A stretch of DNA of 64,000 nt from Rhizopus arrhizus. Lineage: Eukaryota; Mucoromycota; Mucoromycetes; Mucorales; Rhizopodaceae. The notes beneath the pieces are model-generated. The model had not been told where the DNA came from. It saw only the letters and a program-made list of their open reading frames with translations, and ran no database searches. Shown piece after piece: positions 1-12,591 of the stretch (position 1 is the first letter of the stretch; every line of letters begins with the position of its first letter). Where the stretch lies: the NCBI GenBank assembly GCA_024220505.1, contig JAKZZE010000001.1:1302001-1366000 (forward strand), written 5' to 3'. The position numbers and the translations under genes are program-made.

Positions 1-433
<433 letters not shown>

Positions 434-1263
434 AAAAAAAAGGGAGAAAAATACATTGGAATTTCATCTTTTTGATCCTTCAATCTGTACCTGTGATTTA
501 TTATTTGCTGCAGTAAATCTATTATTACATTTCTATAGTATTGGAGCTAATATATTTTTCAACTAGTTTGAAATGAGCGGGATAATTCAGAATTTATAGC
601 CGTCTTATTTTTTTGGCTGGAAGAAAATACTAATAAAGAAGTTTTGGGAAAAACTAAAGTTAATTCCTTTTATTTAATAAAGATACGTTAAGTATTTATA
701 TCTTTTTGTTAAACTAATTATTCTTCCAGAATTATCTTTGCAAACGAGATATATCAATTATATTGAAGTATTTTCAATGGCAGACTCAGTCTCGCGACAA
801 GTCTAATGAGACTTCTTACTGAACTTTTTGCTTCTTTGTTTCGAAATACAAGCTTTTATGTCTTTTGAAAGAAAAGAAAGACTGTTTTTATTGATCAGAG
901 GAGATAAATGTGTCTTTTGGTGATATTGTTTGTATACAACAGAAGCGTTGTAGATGAATAGAGCGATGCAGTTATTGATATTTCTTTTTTGTTATTAATT
1001 TTGGAATAATTAAATGCTATACATGCTACATAGGCTTTAAATTTATAGCTTCCCTGATTATAATCTAATTATTTGTGCACCTAAAAAAGAAACGGTTATT
1101 TCATTTTTATTTATTTGAGACTCCTTTCCAGAAAATAAAAGCAAACTTTATGCAGCACTATCAGAGCTGAGTAGAAAAAAAAAGTTGAAAATAGATTACT
1201 TTTCTTTCTTGCTATTCTTTTCTAATTCTCTACATTTTTATTACTACTTCATAATTCAAAACT
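434..1263. other. intergenic, AT-rich
   Basis: About 830 bases between RPT3 and the trehalose synthase gene. AT-rich, with a pyrimidine-rich stretch (about 1198-1240) just before the next start codon that suits a fungal promoter/5' UTR. No frame, tRNA or repeat that I can support. Confidence 0.6.
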
Positions 1264-3746
1264 ATGCCATCCAACTATAGCAACGTACCTACTCGATCTT
1301 CTTTACGTAAATATTCTCTTTCTCATGTTCCTTTACCTGTCTATCTTGGTGTGGACATTGAGATCCGTGAAGAAACAACAAGTTACTATTCCATCTCAGT
1401 TCATGATGGATTTTACAGTACAGATTTTTATGAAGGAGAGCTTGTACGCCATAATCCACATAATAAAGCACCCGAGGAAATGATCAAAGAGGCCTTGGTA
1501 AAGCTGACAGAAATTGTTTCTCTTTATTCTAAAGCTCAAAACTATAAAGTTCAACTGATTGCATGCTCATATGATATTACTCGCGATTTTTTGAAAAAGG
1601 AGGCATATATCATTTCTGAAGAGATGAACATGATGAGTGAATTTTGGAAGCAACTGGATGCTATTCCTTTTCAAGTACACACCAATGGAGCCTCTTCGGA
1701 TGAGCGAGCTAGTGCTGCTGTCAGAAAGGCAGTAATGTGGTAAATTTCTTTTATTTTGTTTTTTGCTCTATAAAGGCGACCGTTTGCTAATACAATGTGC
1801 CTTATCTTTCTTTTGGGCATATTTTAGGCTAAGTCCAATTTATCCGGGTAATTTACCACGTATATCAGTTGGATTTCGTCATGAAGTAAGTTACGCGTAC
1901 TCAACTTTATTATATTAGTTTAAATTAGTTTCTTATATCATTTTTTAGGTTGAAGGTAGATTGCAACGAACATTAACAGTTTCTAGTTAAGCAATTTTTT
2001 TTCCTTTTTTAGTTGATTTTAACTATCAAATCAAAATGGTGAGCCTGACTGAATACCAAAACACAGTGTGTAAGGAGACTTGGAGAGTATTAAAAGAAAT
2101 GGTAACCGAGTTTAAAAGAAAGAAATTGAGAGTGTCTTTCTTTAGTTCTACTCCTCAAGGCGGTGGAGGTAATAAACGTCAATATGCAATCATAGCACGA
2201 ATAGTTCACTTACTATAATTGGTATACTTTAGTGGCACTCATGCGTCATGGCTTACTGCGTTTTTTAAATTTAACTGGCGTTGAAGCTCACTGTAAGAAA
2301 GACATCAATGATTGTTTTATAGAGAACAACGATTAACATTTTACTTTTTAGGGTACGTGGTTCGTCCAAAACCCGACATGTTTGATATAACAAAACGAAA
2401 ATTTCATAATGTTCTTCAAGGCGTTTCTTCACCTGATGGATATCTGACAGATAAAGAAAAAGAGAAATTCATAGATTGGACTGATGAAAACGTCAGTCGA
2501 TTTTGGTTAAAAGATGATGGTCCGATCAAGAACTCTGATGTGATTGTCATTGATGATCCACAAGGTAAAGAGCTTATTAAGTGGTTGTGGCATATTTCGT
2601 TTGTAATAACAGCTTTCACAGTGTGTGGTATCATTCCTTACATCCGCAAATATGCCCCTGAAACAAAGATCATATTTAGATCTCATATTGAAATTCGATC
2701 TGATTTAATAGAGGAACACCCAGAAGGACCACAGGCAATCACTTGGAAGTAAAGAAAATAACATTATTAGCTTTATCTTTCTTTATTTACACTTTTGTAG
2801 CTTCTTGTGGAGCTTTATTCAACATGCAGATCTGTTTGTCGCACACCCTATTAAAAACTTTGTTCCTCATGCCGTGCAATCTCGTAATGTTGTACTCTTA
2901 CCTGCTGCAACTGATCCTTTGGATGGCCTGAACAAATCTCTGACAGATTGGTGCATAAAATATTATCAATCTGTTTTTAATCGTATGTGTGTAGATTCAG
3001 GTTTGAATGAAGTCGATTGGTCGCGCCCTTACTTTGTTCAGGTCGCCAGATTTGATCCTTCCAAGGGTATCCCTGATGTCTTGGAAGCCTACAGATTGTT
3101 TCGCACTAAAATAAACCCTTCCCTTAGCATTTATGAGGTACCTCAATTGATCATTTGTGGACATGGAAGTGTAGATGATCCCGATGGCACGGTAGTGTTT
3201 GACCAAGTTCAAGAAACGATCAATACAGCAGAGTTCGCTGATATTAATAATGATATTATCTCTGTTCGATTGCATGCCTCTGACCAACTGCTTAACATGG
3301 TTGTTCGTGGTGCCTATGTTGCTCTCCAACTCTCTCATCGCGAAGGCTTTGAGGTCAAGGTAACTGAGTCTCTTTATAAGGGTATCCCTGTCATTGCCTA
3401 TGATGCAGGTGGTATCCCTCTGCAGATCAAGAACAATGAAAGCGGTTTCTTGTTTCCTATTGGGGCTGTGGAAGCAGTGACAGATAAGCTCTTGGAATTA
3501 TTTAACGATCGTTCATTACGTGATCGCATAAGTCGAACAGCTAGAGAATCTGTTACTGAAGAATATTTTACTGTATGGAATGCTATGTCATGGCTTCACA
3601 TGTGCATTGAATTAACTCAAAAACAAAAAGAAAGCAATCATAGAAATGGTAATCTATTAGATAAGAACGTATTAGATCATACAGATCTGGGTTACAACAA
3701 GAAAGTGTCTGATCTTTGGAAGAAGAAATATAATTACAGTGTATAG
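1264..3746 (+). CDS. ccg-9: CCG-9-like trehalose synthase, GT4 family
   Basis: Predicted 680-residue retaining glycosyltransferase of the CCG-9 (clock-controlled gene 9) trehalose synthase/phosphorylase family, cytosolic, making trehalose from glucose and an activated glucose donor. Eight exons: 1264-1739, 1828-1885, 1949-1955, 2013-2168, 2233-2292, 2352-2564, 2622-2748, 2801-3746; all phases agree and the sum is a multiple of three. The N-terminal domain runs to about residue 195, then come the family signatures FFSSTPQGGG-VALMRHG, WYVVRPKPDMF and IIFRSHIEIRSDLI. The C-terminal GT-B half has FVQVARFDPSKGIPD and the EX7E box (HREGFEVKVTESLYKG) followed by GGIPLQI. Exon 3 is only 7 nt; the splice is needed to give FRHEVEVDFN, since continuing that exon reaches a stop at 1988. 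Stop codon is TAG, the minority stop here. Length matches the family. Product name rests on recalled family motifs; confidence in GT4 is higher than in the exact reaction. Confidence 0.88.
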
Positions 3747-6143
3747 GTTTATTTATTCAAAACATTAGAATATAGATTTTCTGTTTAAATTCTTTTAAAT
3801 AAATACTTACTTGATATAAATTTGATTTTATTTATTTCTTAATGGTGAGAAACAATAACATACACAAAATAAGATATTGCTTGTAAATAGAATAAGAAAA
3901 AAGCAGCGCTTAAAAAAAGGAAGAAGCTTATGAAAATATATGCCAAGTTATATACTTGACTTTAGTACGTAGAAATGCCGAATCTTTTTAAACTGTGATG
4001 TTTTCTCTTTTCTACTGTAAAAAACTATTTTTGTCATTATATTCAGTAACTAAATATACATATTTGGAAAAAATACTACTTTATACAAAAAGAGTAAATA
4101 GTTAGAGTGTTATTTCATTTATTGACCATAGGAATTATCAATAACAGATATTATACACTTTTATTAAATTTAATACATATAGATTGGATCTTTTTGTTTA
4201 TCAATAAAAAACAAAGCTCATAAATAATATCTATTATCAGATGAAACGAATATTATCACAAGTCAATCTTTTGGGTGTTATCATCAAAATATTTCCCTCC
4301 TGAATGAGATAAAGGAAATAAAAAAAGAAATTGAAAATAGCATATCTGCATCTAACTTTATGAAAAACCTCATCCTCAATTATTATGACTTTCCATTGTT
4401 AAATGCTACTTTATAGATATACTTTTTTTAGGGACTGATTAAAAGCAACTTGGTTTCAGCCATTCGCAGTTATGCACTAGTGAGATTAAACAAGGACTAA
4501 CTTAAAAGTTTAGAGTGTGTAAAATTCATATTTAAAGTAATATGTATTATGAGTGAATGAATAACAGTAAGGCAAGCAAAAAAAAAAGTAATCGAAAGAA
4601 ATACATATCCATTTAGATAATAACAAAGAGCAAATAGACTTTAAGAACGTGTATTGTTTAACCTTTTCGAGTTTAATAACACAATTTAGAGTTATATATG
4701 CAGAATTATGTTTTTTTGTATGGTCTATGGGTTGCATAAAGAAATCTATAGAAAACGGACAACCCTTGGCACTGTATTAAATTGTCGGGAATTATACATT
4801 CTATTCTGAAAAGAATAATTAATGAAGCCCATTTGTTATTAATACAATCGAAGAATTTTTACTCTATAGAAAGGAAAACAATATATTAAAAGATAAGCCT
4901 TATGTAAAGAAAGCCCAAATACTGCTTGAAAGAGACCAGAGAGACCCTGCCCATATCTTTTAAAAGGATTCTAGTGGAAAATGATTTGCTTCAAGGTTGA
5001 AGACAGTTTCTTCTTTTATAACTGCCGACAGAAATAAAGTAAACAAACTATAAACGTAAAAGGTTTAATCTGACTTCGCTTTTTGATATACCTAAGTTTA
5101 AGCAAATACATTATAAACACGTTGTGTGATTAAAAGTATGAGTTTGAGTTTTTCAAACAGCTGGGATAAGTTTTAATAAGCATTCGTTGATTTATCATTA
5201 AAAAATCTATAAAATCAAAGCAGCGCTGGTTTTCCTTGGTGTATATCAACATCAGAATATTCATTTTCCATCCTCTTCACCGAGAATCCAATTGGAGGAC
5301 ACGAAATATTGTATTGTACACTAAAGTTTGCCAAGGAAATTAATCGATTTTCCGCCGCTTTTTTCAAATAAAAAAGTCTCCATTGATTCTTTTATGTTTA
5401 GCAAAAATAATAAAATAAAATAAAATTACGCTTTAGCTAAGGCACAGTATCTACTTTAATTACTCGATTTATCATTAATCAGAATAGAGAAAAACAAAAC
5501 GTACTTTTTTATTGCTGTTCAAGATGCTACTAAATCTTTTATACAATGATCGGAATGGCTGAATCTAATCTCAACAAGAAGTCGGTTCACGTAACTCAAA
5601 TTTCATATGACCTGGTTTCTGAATTACATAAATCCAAAGATTTATGTTCACATATTAATAAAACTATACCTGAGAACCATCTACTCCATACACATATTGG
5701 TCGCTGCAAGCGCTTTTAAGGTTTTAATGGCAAGTATAATTGTTTTAGGCCTTTGAAACGCTTTGTATGGATTCAAACAGCGTCCACAAAAAAAAAAAAA
5801 CTTTTTAATTAAAACGAATTCACGGTTACATCTAATGACGACCATATATTCAATTGTATTCTCTTTTATATCAAGTTGCTTCATTGTTGTATAGAAGAAA
5901 AAAAAAACGAGAACTATTTTAAATCAAACAAAAGTACTTCGATCGATCCCAAATATTCTAAGCATAAATATGGATCAGTAGTAAGAAGGGCAGAAAACGC
6001 CTTACAAAACATAATGAAACGTCATTGATGCCAAGAAGATGCTTTAAATAATAAATAATACTTTTTTTTGCTTCAGCCTCTATCATCCTTATAAAAGCAC
6101 TACACTGTTTTATTTATTTTTCGGTTTTTATTGTAAATCAGAA
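3747..6143. other. intergenic, AT-rich, no gene seen
   Basis: About 2.4 kb without a convincing frame. Short frames on the minus strand at 4510-4737 and 5681-5884 have low-complexity composition and no start context. No tRNA-like B box, no terminal repeats and no clear transposon remnant were seen. Region just before 6144 is the likely promoter of the CotH gene. Confidence 0.55.
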
Positions 6144-8041
6144 ATGATTGTCTTTAGCTATATCACAACCATATGTAAAGTTTGACTCTCTTATTTAAAA
6201 GAACTAAAAGTAGATTAACCTTTTCTCTAACTTTTTAGTACTTGTATTACTGCTTTCAGTATCCTCCATCGACGCTCAGGATAACAATGCAACCATTGAA
6301 TACAATGTCATTGCTTTACTGAACCAGACTGTCTTTAAGTCAATGGCTGTCGTTGTGGACAACGTTAGCTACATTCTCGAATCCAACACGACCTTTCCCA
6401 TCATCTACTCAGTCAAGGCTCCCGCTGCTCAAACGGGCTATCAATATGCCAAAGTCTACTCTAGTAACGACAGTATGCTTATCGAGCCATTTACACGCCA
6501 ACCTGTCACCGAAAACACACCACATGAATTCTTCAACCGTAGCTGGAATATACACGACAATGTACAGTTACCACAGATCTACTCCATGTTGAGCTCTGTC
6601 AACAGAATAAGCTCCGATCTTCACAAGGACAACCAGATACCAACGATCCATATCATCGGCAACCAAACTGAGCTTGATGAGATGAATACAAACAGCACAG
6701 CCGATATCACTGTCCAGACCAATGTGACCTATATCTCACTTACAGACGCCTTTAATTTTGAAAATGTCAAGGTTTCCGTGTCCGGTCACAGTAGTCGGTC
6801 TCGTTCCAAATTATCCTACAAGCTGAAGCTCAAGAAAAAGCACCCTCTTTATGGTTACAGATATATAAAGCTTCGCGCTATGTCCATGGACTCTTCTTAT
6901 ATTCGCGAACAAATTGCTTATGATATCATCAAATCTGTTGGTTTGATCTCCACAGAATATTCTTTTGCTCGCGTGTTTATGAATGACCAAGAGCTGGGGC
7001 TATTTGGTCTCATTGAACACTTCAAGAACCCTTGGTTAGCCAACGTGTTCGCTAACGGTAGCTCTTCTTATGAAAATGGATACCTTTATCAGGGCGTCTT
7101 CCAGGGCTCCAGTAACCAATCACTTACCTCTGATCTCTCTTATTATGAAAACGTCACATTATATGCTGATGGTGAATACAAGATGAGACAAAAGGCCACA
7201 GGTGGAAGCAAGACCAACTTTAAACCCTTGCAGACATTTACAAAATTTATTGACGAAGCACCCACAAACACCTCAGATGCAGTTAGTACATGGAAAGCAG
7301 AACTCAATACTGACTCTTATCTTCGATCGTAAAGTTTTACTATAGTTAATTGTTGTCAACCTTTAACTCGTTTTTTATGATAGAGCTGCACTTGAAATCT
7401 TGCTTGGTAACGCTGATGGCTATTTCTCAATGGCAAACAATTACTATTTATACCAAAATCCTGAAACCGACGGATTTTTATGGATTCCCTGTGACATGGA
7501 TCTTTCGATGGGAACCCATGCAAATTCAGTTTCAGATATGTGGAGTGGAAACTACAGTACCTTCCCCAATATCTACGAGCGCCCCTTGATGAAGAAGATC
7601 ATAGCTGTACCAGAATTCAAAGAGACATTTGAAGGCTACATCAAGAATATTACTGCTCAATTGATTAACCCTAATATAACCTACCCTCGTATCAATTCTA
7701 TTGTAAATATGATTAGACAAGACGTTGAATGGGATCAAACTTGTACTCGTGTTCATTCTGAATCTGATTCTAGTTCCATGATGGGTGGTGGGGGAGCTGC
7801 CATGTCAAACAACAGCACCATACCAAGCAATAATACCACTATGAGTATGAATCAAACCATGCCTCAGCAAGGAAATTCTACAACCCAAGGCGGGGGCGGT
7901 GGTGACGGCAATCCTAACAGTGAAGAGTCGGTTTCTTGGGAAGATGCAGTCAATGGAACAACCACCAGTAGTTCAATCAGTGTTAAATTATGGCTTCAGG
8001 CTATCTATCAAAATACTACAAACTTTTATTCTCAAAATTAA
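6144..8041 (+). CDS. cotH: CotH-type spore coat/cell-surface protein, copy 1
   Basis: Predicted 592-residue secreted CotH-domain protein. CotH proteins have a kinase-like fold; in Mucorales they are cell-surface proteins of spores and germlings, and some Rhizopus members act as invasins. Exons 6144-6174, 6239-7328 and 7384-8041. The short first exon plus exon 2 gives a signal peptide (MIVFSYITTI then LLVLLLSVSSIDA, cleavage likely before QDNN). The CotH core has RSKLSYKLKL (the Arg/Lys strand of the family), a RAMSMDSSYIREQIAYDI helix, a VFMNDQELGLFGLIE strand and, after intron 2, NADGYFSMANNYYLYQ and PCDMDLSMG with the acidic metal-site residues. Residues around 490-550 are a Gly/Ser/Asn/Met-rich insertion absent from copy 2. 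Many N-X-S/T sites. No clear GPI-anchor tail at the C-terminus. First 160 or so residues are nearly identical to copy 2 at 13280-15167. Confidence 0.9.
6197..6723 (+). repeat. near-identical 5' block shared by the two CotH genes (copy 1)
   Basis: 527 bases covering the last 42 nt of intron 1 and the first 485 nt of exon 2. It matches 14578-15104 on the opposite strand with only two mismatches seen (both near 6461-6466, one giving N to D). Similarity drops sharply at both edges: upstream the introns and first exons differ, downstream the codons after VQTN diverge at once. This looks like a gene-conversion tract. Confidence 0.9.
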
Positions 8042-9116
8042 AAACTATGTAAATTTTTATACTAACACATTTTATATACTATCTTCCTTTATGTCGTTAC
8101 AATCGTAATACATTATCTTTATAAAAATAATTCTTTGTGGGGATTTTTTTATGATTAATACTGGATGCTTTTAGAGAAAAAAAATTGAGTGTAAGCTCGA
8201 GCAAAAAACCGATCTTCTATGTGCGATCGTGTCCAAAATATGTTACGTGTTTGATATATGAAAGTACTGATTTTTATGAAAAGATAAAATCACACATGAA
8301 CTTGTAAATAACTACAAGGAAAGACATATAAAAAAAAGAGAGAAATAAACCGTCCAGGATAGAATTAGCATCTATTCTGCATGATGTTTTAGAAGCGATA
8401 GTGACATGAAATGGCCTAAATTAGTTAATCTCGATTTAGCATTCTTTGTTACTTAAAGCCCAAATAAACAAGCCCGTAATATTGCCTCCGTTTAAAACAC
8501 TTGGGTTTATAGGTTCCATCTCAGTCTAACAACACATAAAGTTTTAGTAAGACAATATAAAGTTACAGTATATGCCTTTTATGGACAATTCCTATTGTAA
8601 CATTATCACTTTGAATATATTCGCGTTTTTCTCCCTTTATTTTAATTATACTGAAACATATAAATTACAGCGATACATAAGCAATAAAATAAAATATTAA
8701 AAGCGGGCCACACACACACATATATATAAATATAATTCCGAAAATAGAAGAGATAGTTTACTTTTTGTTTGTAATGATTACTTTAATAACGAAATAAAAT
8801 AGTGTAAGCGCATGCAAAAGAAGTAATCTGGTTCCGATTAATATATAAAACAAAAAAAAAAATTAAACTTTTTGAACGACCAATAAAATAATGTCGATTT
8901 TTATGAGAGAACTCAAGTAATGTGAAGTGGAGGATGCGGACACAAAAGATTAAAATGATCGATCGCAAAAAATTCTTTTTTTATAAAGCAGAAAGATTTT
9001 CCTTCTGTTTTACCTTCTTCCTTCTCTACTATTATTACCCAGCTTACCATTGATTATTATTACTATTCACTCATTTATTTTCCTATTTAAACAATAATAT
9101 AGTAACAGTGCAAACA
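8042..9116. other. intergenic
   Basis: About 1.1 kb between CotH copy 1 and the RING/LON gene. Contains a short CA/TA repeat near 8710-8733 and pyrimidine-rich sequence at about 8995-9030 ahead of the next gene. No coding frame I can support. Confidence 0.55.
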
Positions 9117-10655
9117 ATGCGAAATAAAAGATTACACAATCAGGTTGAACCTGAAAGTGAACAAGCAGATAAAAAGCAAAAATATGACATTATTGCTGTT
9201 ATTAAATATTGCCAATCATGTCACAAAGATCTTACGAGACCTTTAACTTTACCTTGTGGATACACTTGCTGTACAGCTTGTCATAACAGCAATACAACGT
9301 GCCTTGGCTGTAATAGAATTCACACAACAACCATTAATCCTAATGTCGTTTTACAAACTATGCAAAATACCCTTTCCACAACAGATAAAGTGAGCCCAAT
9401 ATTATCCAAATTATTATCTCAGGCATTAGAATGTGCCATATGCTGTACCCGATTCACTACACCTGCGACAACCCCCTGCGGACATACATTTTGTAAGAAC
9501 TGTCTTGTCCGCTCTCTAGATCACCAACATGCCTGTCCTTTTTGCAGAGACCCGCTTGATTCCTGTCCACAGCCAACAGAATTATTAATAGACATTATTC
9601 AACAATTACATACAGATGACGATGACGATGAATCACAAGATATGTTTGATGTGAATCTTGAGCGAGACGATCGTATACCTCTGCTGATCGGCTCGTTAGC
9701 ATTCCCAGATGTCGACTGCGCTCTTCACATATTTGAACCAAGATACCGGCTGATGCTTAGAAGAGTGATGCAATCGAATCGACATAGATTTGGCTTGTGC
9801 CTTGTGAGACGTAAAAGATCAGAAGGAGAGTCACCATTCTACGAACATGGTACGACACTCGAGCTGAAGCATGTACAAACTTTACCGGATGGTAGATCGA
9901 TCGTGGAAGCTGTCGGATCTTATCGGTTCCGTGTTACCAAGTATGAATTAATGGATGGGTACCATACGGCTGAAATAGAAAGAGTGGATGATTTGGACCG
10001 AGAACAGCAACAAATGCTGGAGCAGCAGCAAATTTTAAAATCAAGCGCTTCAAGAGTGAAATCTCAACAACAACAAAAGTTACCTCTTCATCATCCTTTG
10101 GTTAAGTTACCTATGATGGTGGATGCGCGCCAATCTTGGGCACAGCAAGCACATCCTCAGATAACTCGAATCAATCGAGCTCCCTGGATACAAATGCATA
10201 CAAGGGGTTTATCCGTTGCTTGCCCTAAACCTTATAAACAAGATAGCCTGGTTACTAGGTCAACTGTAACAGCAGTAACCAAGCAAACCAATAAGGCAAA
10301 CAAACATGAACTGACTACAGATGAATTGATGGATGAGCTAATCTTGTTCATTCAAAAATTAGTACAACATAAACAATCAAATCCTGAAACTCAATGGCTG
10401 AATGCCCTTTGTAATCCTCCTCCCTTGGATAGAGTCTCGAGAGATCGAATTAAGATCATATGGTGGGTAGCGAACATGATGCCCCTGAGTGAAGAAGAAA
10501 AGGTCCCTCTTTTGACTTTGAGAACATTACGCGAAAGGGTTTTGCTGATCATGTCTTGGGTGAGCCGTTTTGATCATCAATGGTCCTTCTTTTTAAATGC
10601 AAGCAAAGTCCGCACCCCTTCTTCATCCGTAACTACTCCATGCTCTATATCATAA
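9117..10655 (+). CDS. RING finger and LON substrate-binding domain protein (LONRF-like)
   Basis: Intronless gene for a 512-residue protein. Start chosen at the ATG at 9117; the GTG nine bases upstream is not a likely start. Residues 32-65 form a degenerate Cys-rich RING-like motif (CQSC...CCTAC...CLGC); residues 106-143 are a canonical C3HC4 RING (CAICC, CGHTFCKNC, CPFC). An acidic linker follows, and from about residue 187 to the end is a LON N-terminal (substrate-recognition) domain beginning IPLLIGSLAFP and HIFEPRYRLMLRRV. This order matches LONRF-type proteins, which are putative E3 ubiquitin ligases acting in cytosolic protein quality control. A Gln-rich stretch of roughly 100 residues (about 295-395) splits the LON domain between its beta-rich and helical halves. 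E3 activity is inferred from the family. Confidence 0.9.
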   Translation: MRNKRLHNQVEPESEQADKKQKYDIIAVIKYCQSCHKDLTRPLTLPCGYTCCTACHNSNTTCLGCNRIHTTTINPNVVLQTMQNTLSTTDKVSPILSKLLSQALECAICCTRFTTPATTPCGHTFCKNCLVRSLDHQHACPFCRDPLDSCPQPTELLIDIIQQLHTDDDDDESQDMFDVNLERDDRIPLLIGSLAFPDVDCALHIFEPRYRLMLRRVMQSNRHRFGLCLVRRKRSEGESPFYEHGTTLELKHVQTLPDGRSIVEAVGSYRFRVTKYELMDGYHTAEIERVDDLDREQQQMLEQQQILKSSASRVKSQQQQKLPLHHPLVKLPMMVDARQSWAQQAHPQITRINRAPWIQMHTRGLSVACPKPYKQDSLVTRSTVTAVTKQTNKANKHELTTDELMDELILFIQKLVQHKQSNPETQWLNALCNPPPLDRVSRDRIKIIWWVANMMPLSEEEKVPLLTLRTLRERVLLIMSWVSRFDHQWSFFLNASKVRTPSSSVTTPCSIS

Positions 10656-12186
10656 TCTTTCCTTTTCTCTATTTCCTTTCAAATTTCTTTTGTCTTTGTA
10701 TTTTTTTAATTTATTACTATGCAAATCATTATGTATGCTTTATTTTTATATATGTAAATTATAATAAATACTCCTCAGTTATTTACATTAAATACATTAT
10801 ACTTCATGACGCATATAGAAAATTCCTTTTAGACTTTCAAACGATATAAAACCTCCCTTTTCCCTTGTCTTTGAGTTTCATTATTTTTAAAACGTGATTT
10901 TCCAAAAAAGGAATTGAATTAGACTTGTGTGGGATCTGAGGCTAACAAAAATGGGCTGAGCGTCAGGTTTCAAAAAAACTGCGTGTACCTGGATTAAGCA
11001 ATGATGACGGAATTGTTTTCCGGTTGGTTCAATCTCAAATAGGCTTTTGTTTGTTTAGATGATCAAAAATAGGCTACATATTCAAAGGATGTCTTGTTCA
11101 AAAAAAAAAAAAAAGTTGTAAAGTGAATTTTTTTAGAGTTCTTGTGCATCAATGAGTTCACTATTTGTCATTGATCTGACCAAATAAATTTTAATACAGT
11201 CTTAAACATCATAAGAAGGACCTTTGTTGCAAATTTCTGTTGGATAAATTAAAGCAGTCATATAAATCCTTGAAGTTTTTATCAAATTTTGGATAAAACC
11301 ATCAGCTTTCCCTTAATTATGCGTTTGCTGAAACGCATATACTTTTTACATTAGGTCTACACAGTTTTCCTATGTATTCAGTCACACCTTCTTTGTATCT
11401 ATTGACTATAATAAACAATAATAATGCAGACAAGTAAATAAAGATGGTTAATATATGCTCAATTTCACATCACTTTATGATTTAAAATTTCTCAACCTAT
11501 ATTTGTGCTATAACTTTTAACAATTTTGCTTGGTCATACTTTCCCCATATGCATGGAGAGGTTAGATGTGGCAAATCTAATAACTACACAAACAACATGA
11601 AACAATCTCCATTTTTTAGATCAAACCGGTCAAGCGAAAATAAAATAGAAAGAAAATAGCTGAACAGAGACTATTTTGGATAGAAAATGAGCCCTACTCC
11701 TAGAGAAGCATGGGACATGTGATCGAAAGCTGCTGCCATTCATTTAGTCACTTTGAAAAAGCTGAAGTAAATCAGTTTTTTGTTTATAAGAAACAACTAA
11801 ATAGGTAACAAAAAGAAAGACAGATAGCAGAATATAGGGTACAATAGATGATTGAATAAGCAACTCATTGAAAAATCGAATGTGTTAGTAGATGAATTAC
11901 ATCCAAGCGGGCTGATGTAAGATAAATTGTCAATGCTTGCGCCCTTATATACAATTTTGGTTTATGTGTACTACATTTTATAAATATAGCGACAAATAAT
12001 TAAACTTTATTTTTAAAAATATATAAAATGGGCTTGTCTATAAAACACACTATTTTTTCTTTTCTTTTTCTTTTAAGCATGCTTTTATAAAAGATAAAAT
12101 AATAAAAGAATCTTTTTTCTTCTCTTATTCTACTCTCCTTTCACATCCCCTTTTATATTCTCTCCTTTCCTTTCTCAAACCTTTTG
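10656..12186. other. intergenic, AT-rich
   Basis: About 1.5 kb with no supported gene. A poly-A run lies at 11100-11115. The last 120 bases (12055-12180) are strongly C/T-rich on the plus strand, the sort of tract seen just upstream of several start codons in this window (also near 18120 and 48580), and probably belong to the promoter/5' leader of the next gene. Confidence 0.55.
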
Positions 12187-12591
12187 ATGACAATAAAACG
12201 TAAATACAGTATGATGACAACAACCAACAAAAAGCAAAAGAAACTTTGCGTGACATTCGATACAAACATTACTATTGCTGAAACCTATTCATCAGAAGAA
12301 TACGACCGTTCTGACATTTTTTCTTCCACACTTTATAAAATCAATTCATCCAGATTACCTCAATTATCACTTACTATCACTACCCCCAGTCTTACTTACG
12401 ATGATGATGATTCATCCAGTACAGAAACAAGTCCTATTATATCTCCATTATATAAAAAATCCAAGAAGAAGCCAATGCTTTCGATTGATACCAGTGTTTG
12501 TTCTGATCCTTTATTCTTTTCACGACTCACAACAAATTATAAATCAGATAATATAGAAAATGATTACCTTGTACCTCTTTCCATTGTATAA
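12187..12591 (+). CDS. small Ser/Thr-rich protein with SSEEYDRS motif, function unknown
   Basis: Intronless frame for 134 residues; start at the ATG at 12187. Basic N-terminus (KRKYSMMTTTNKKQKK, possible nuclear signal) followed by LCVTFDTNITIAETYSSEEY-DRS, then Ser/Thr/Pro/Asp-rich low complexity. The CVTF tetrad resembles the RVxF docking site for protein phosphatase 1, and the following ET[YF]S..[EL][DE]?YDR pattern is shared with the gene at 18187-19405. I do not recognise a named family. Upstream C/T-rich leader and a compact AT-rich 3' end support a real gene. PP1 docking is speculation from a short motif. Confidence 0.6.
   Translation: MTIKRKYSMMTTTNKKQKKLCVTFDTNITIAETYSSEEYDRSDIFSSTLYKINSSRLPQLSLTITTPSLTYDDDDSSSTETSPIISPLYKKSKKKPMLSIDTSVCSDPLFFSRLTTNYKSDNIENDYLVPLSIV

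Noticed and set aside
1986..2012. 27-nt intron in the trehalose synthase gene, extending exon 3 to 1985
   Set aside because: Far shorter than any other intron here (44 nt or more) and gives a worse protein than the 7-nt exon plus 57-nt intron.
4510..5884. Short minus-strand frames in the 3.7-6.1 kb gap
   Set aside because: Low complexity and Phe/Tyr/Lys-rich as expected from AT-rich random DNA.
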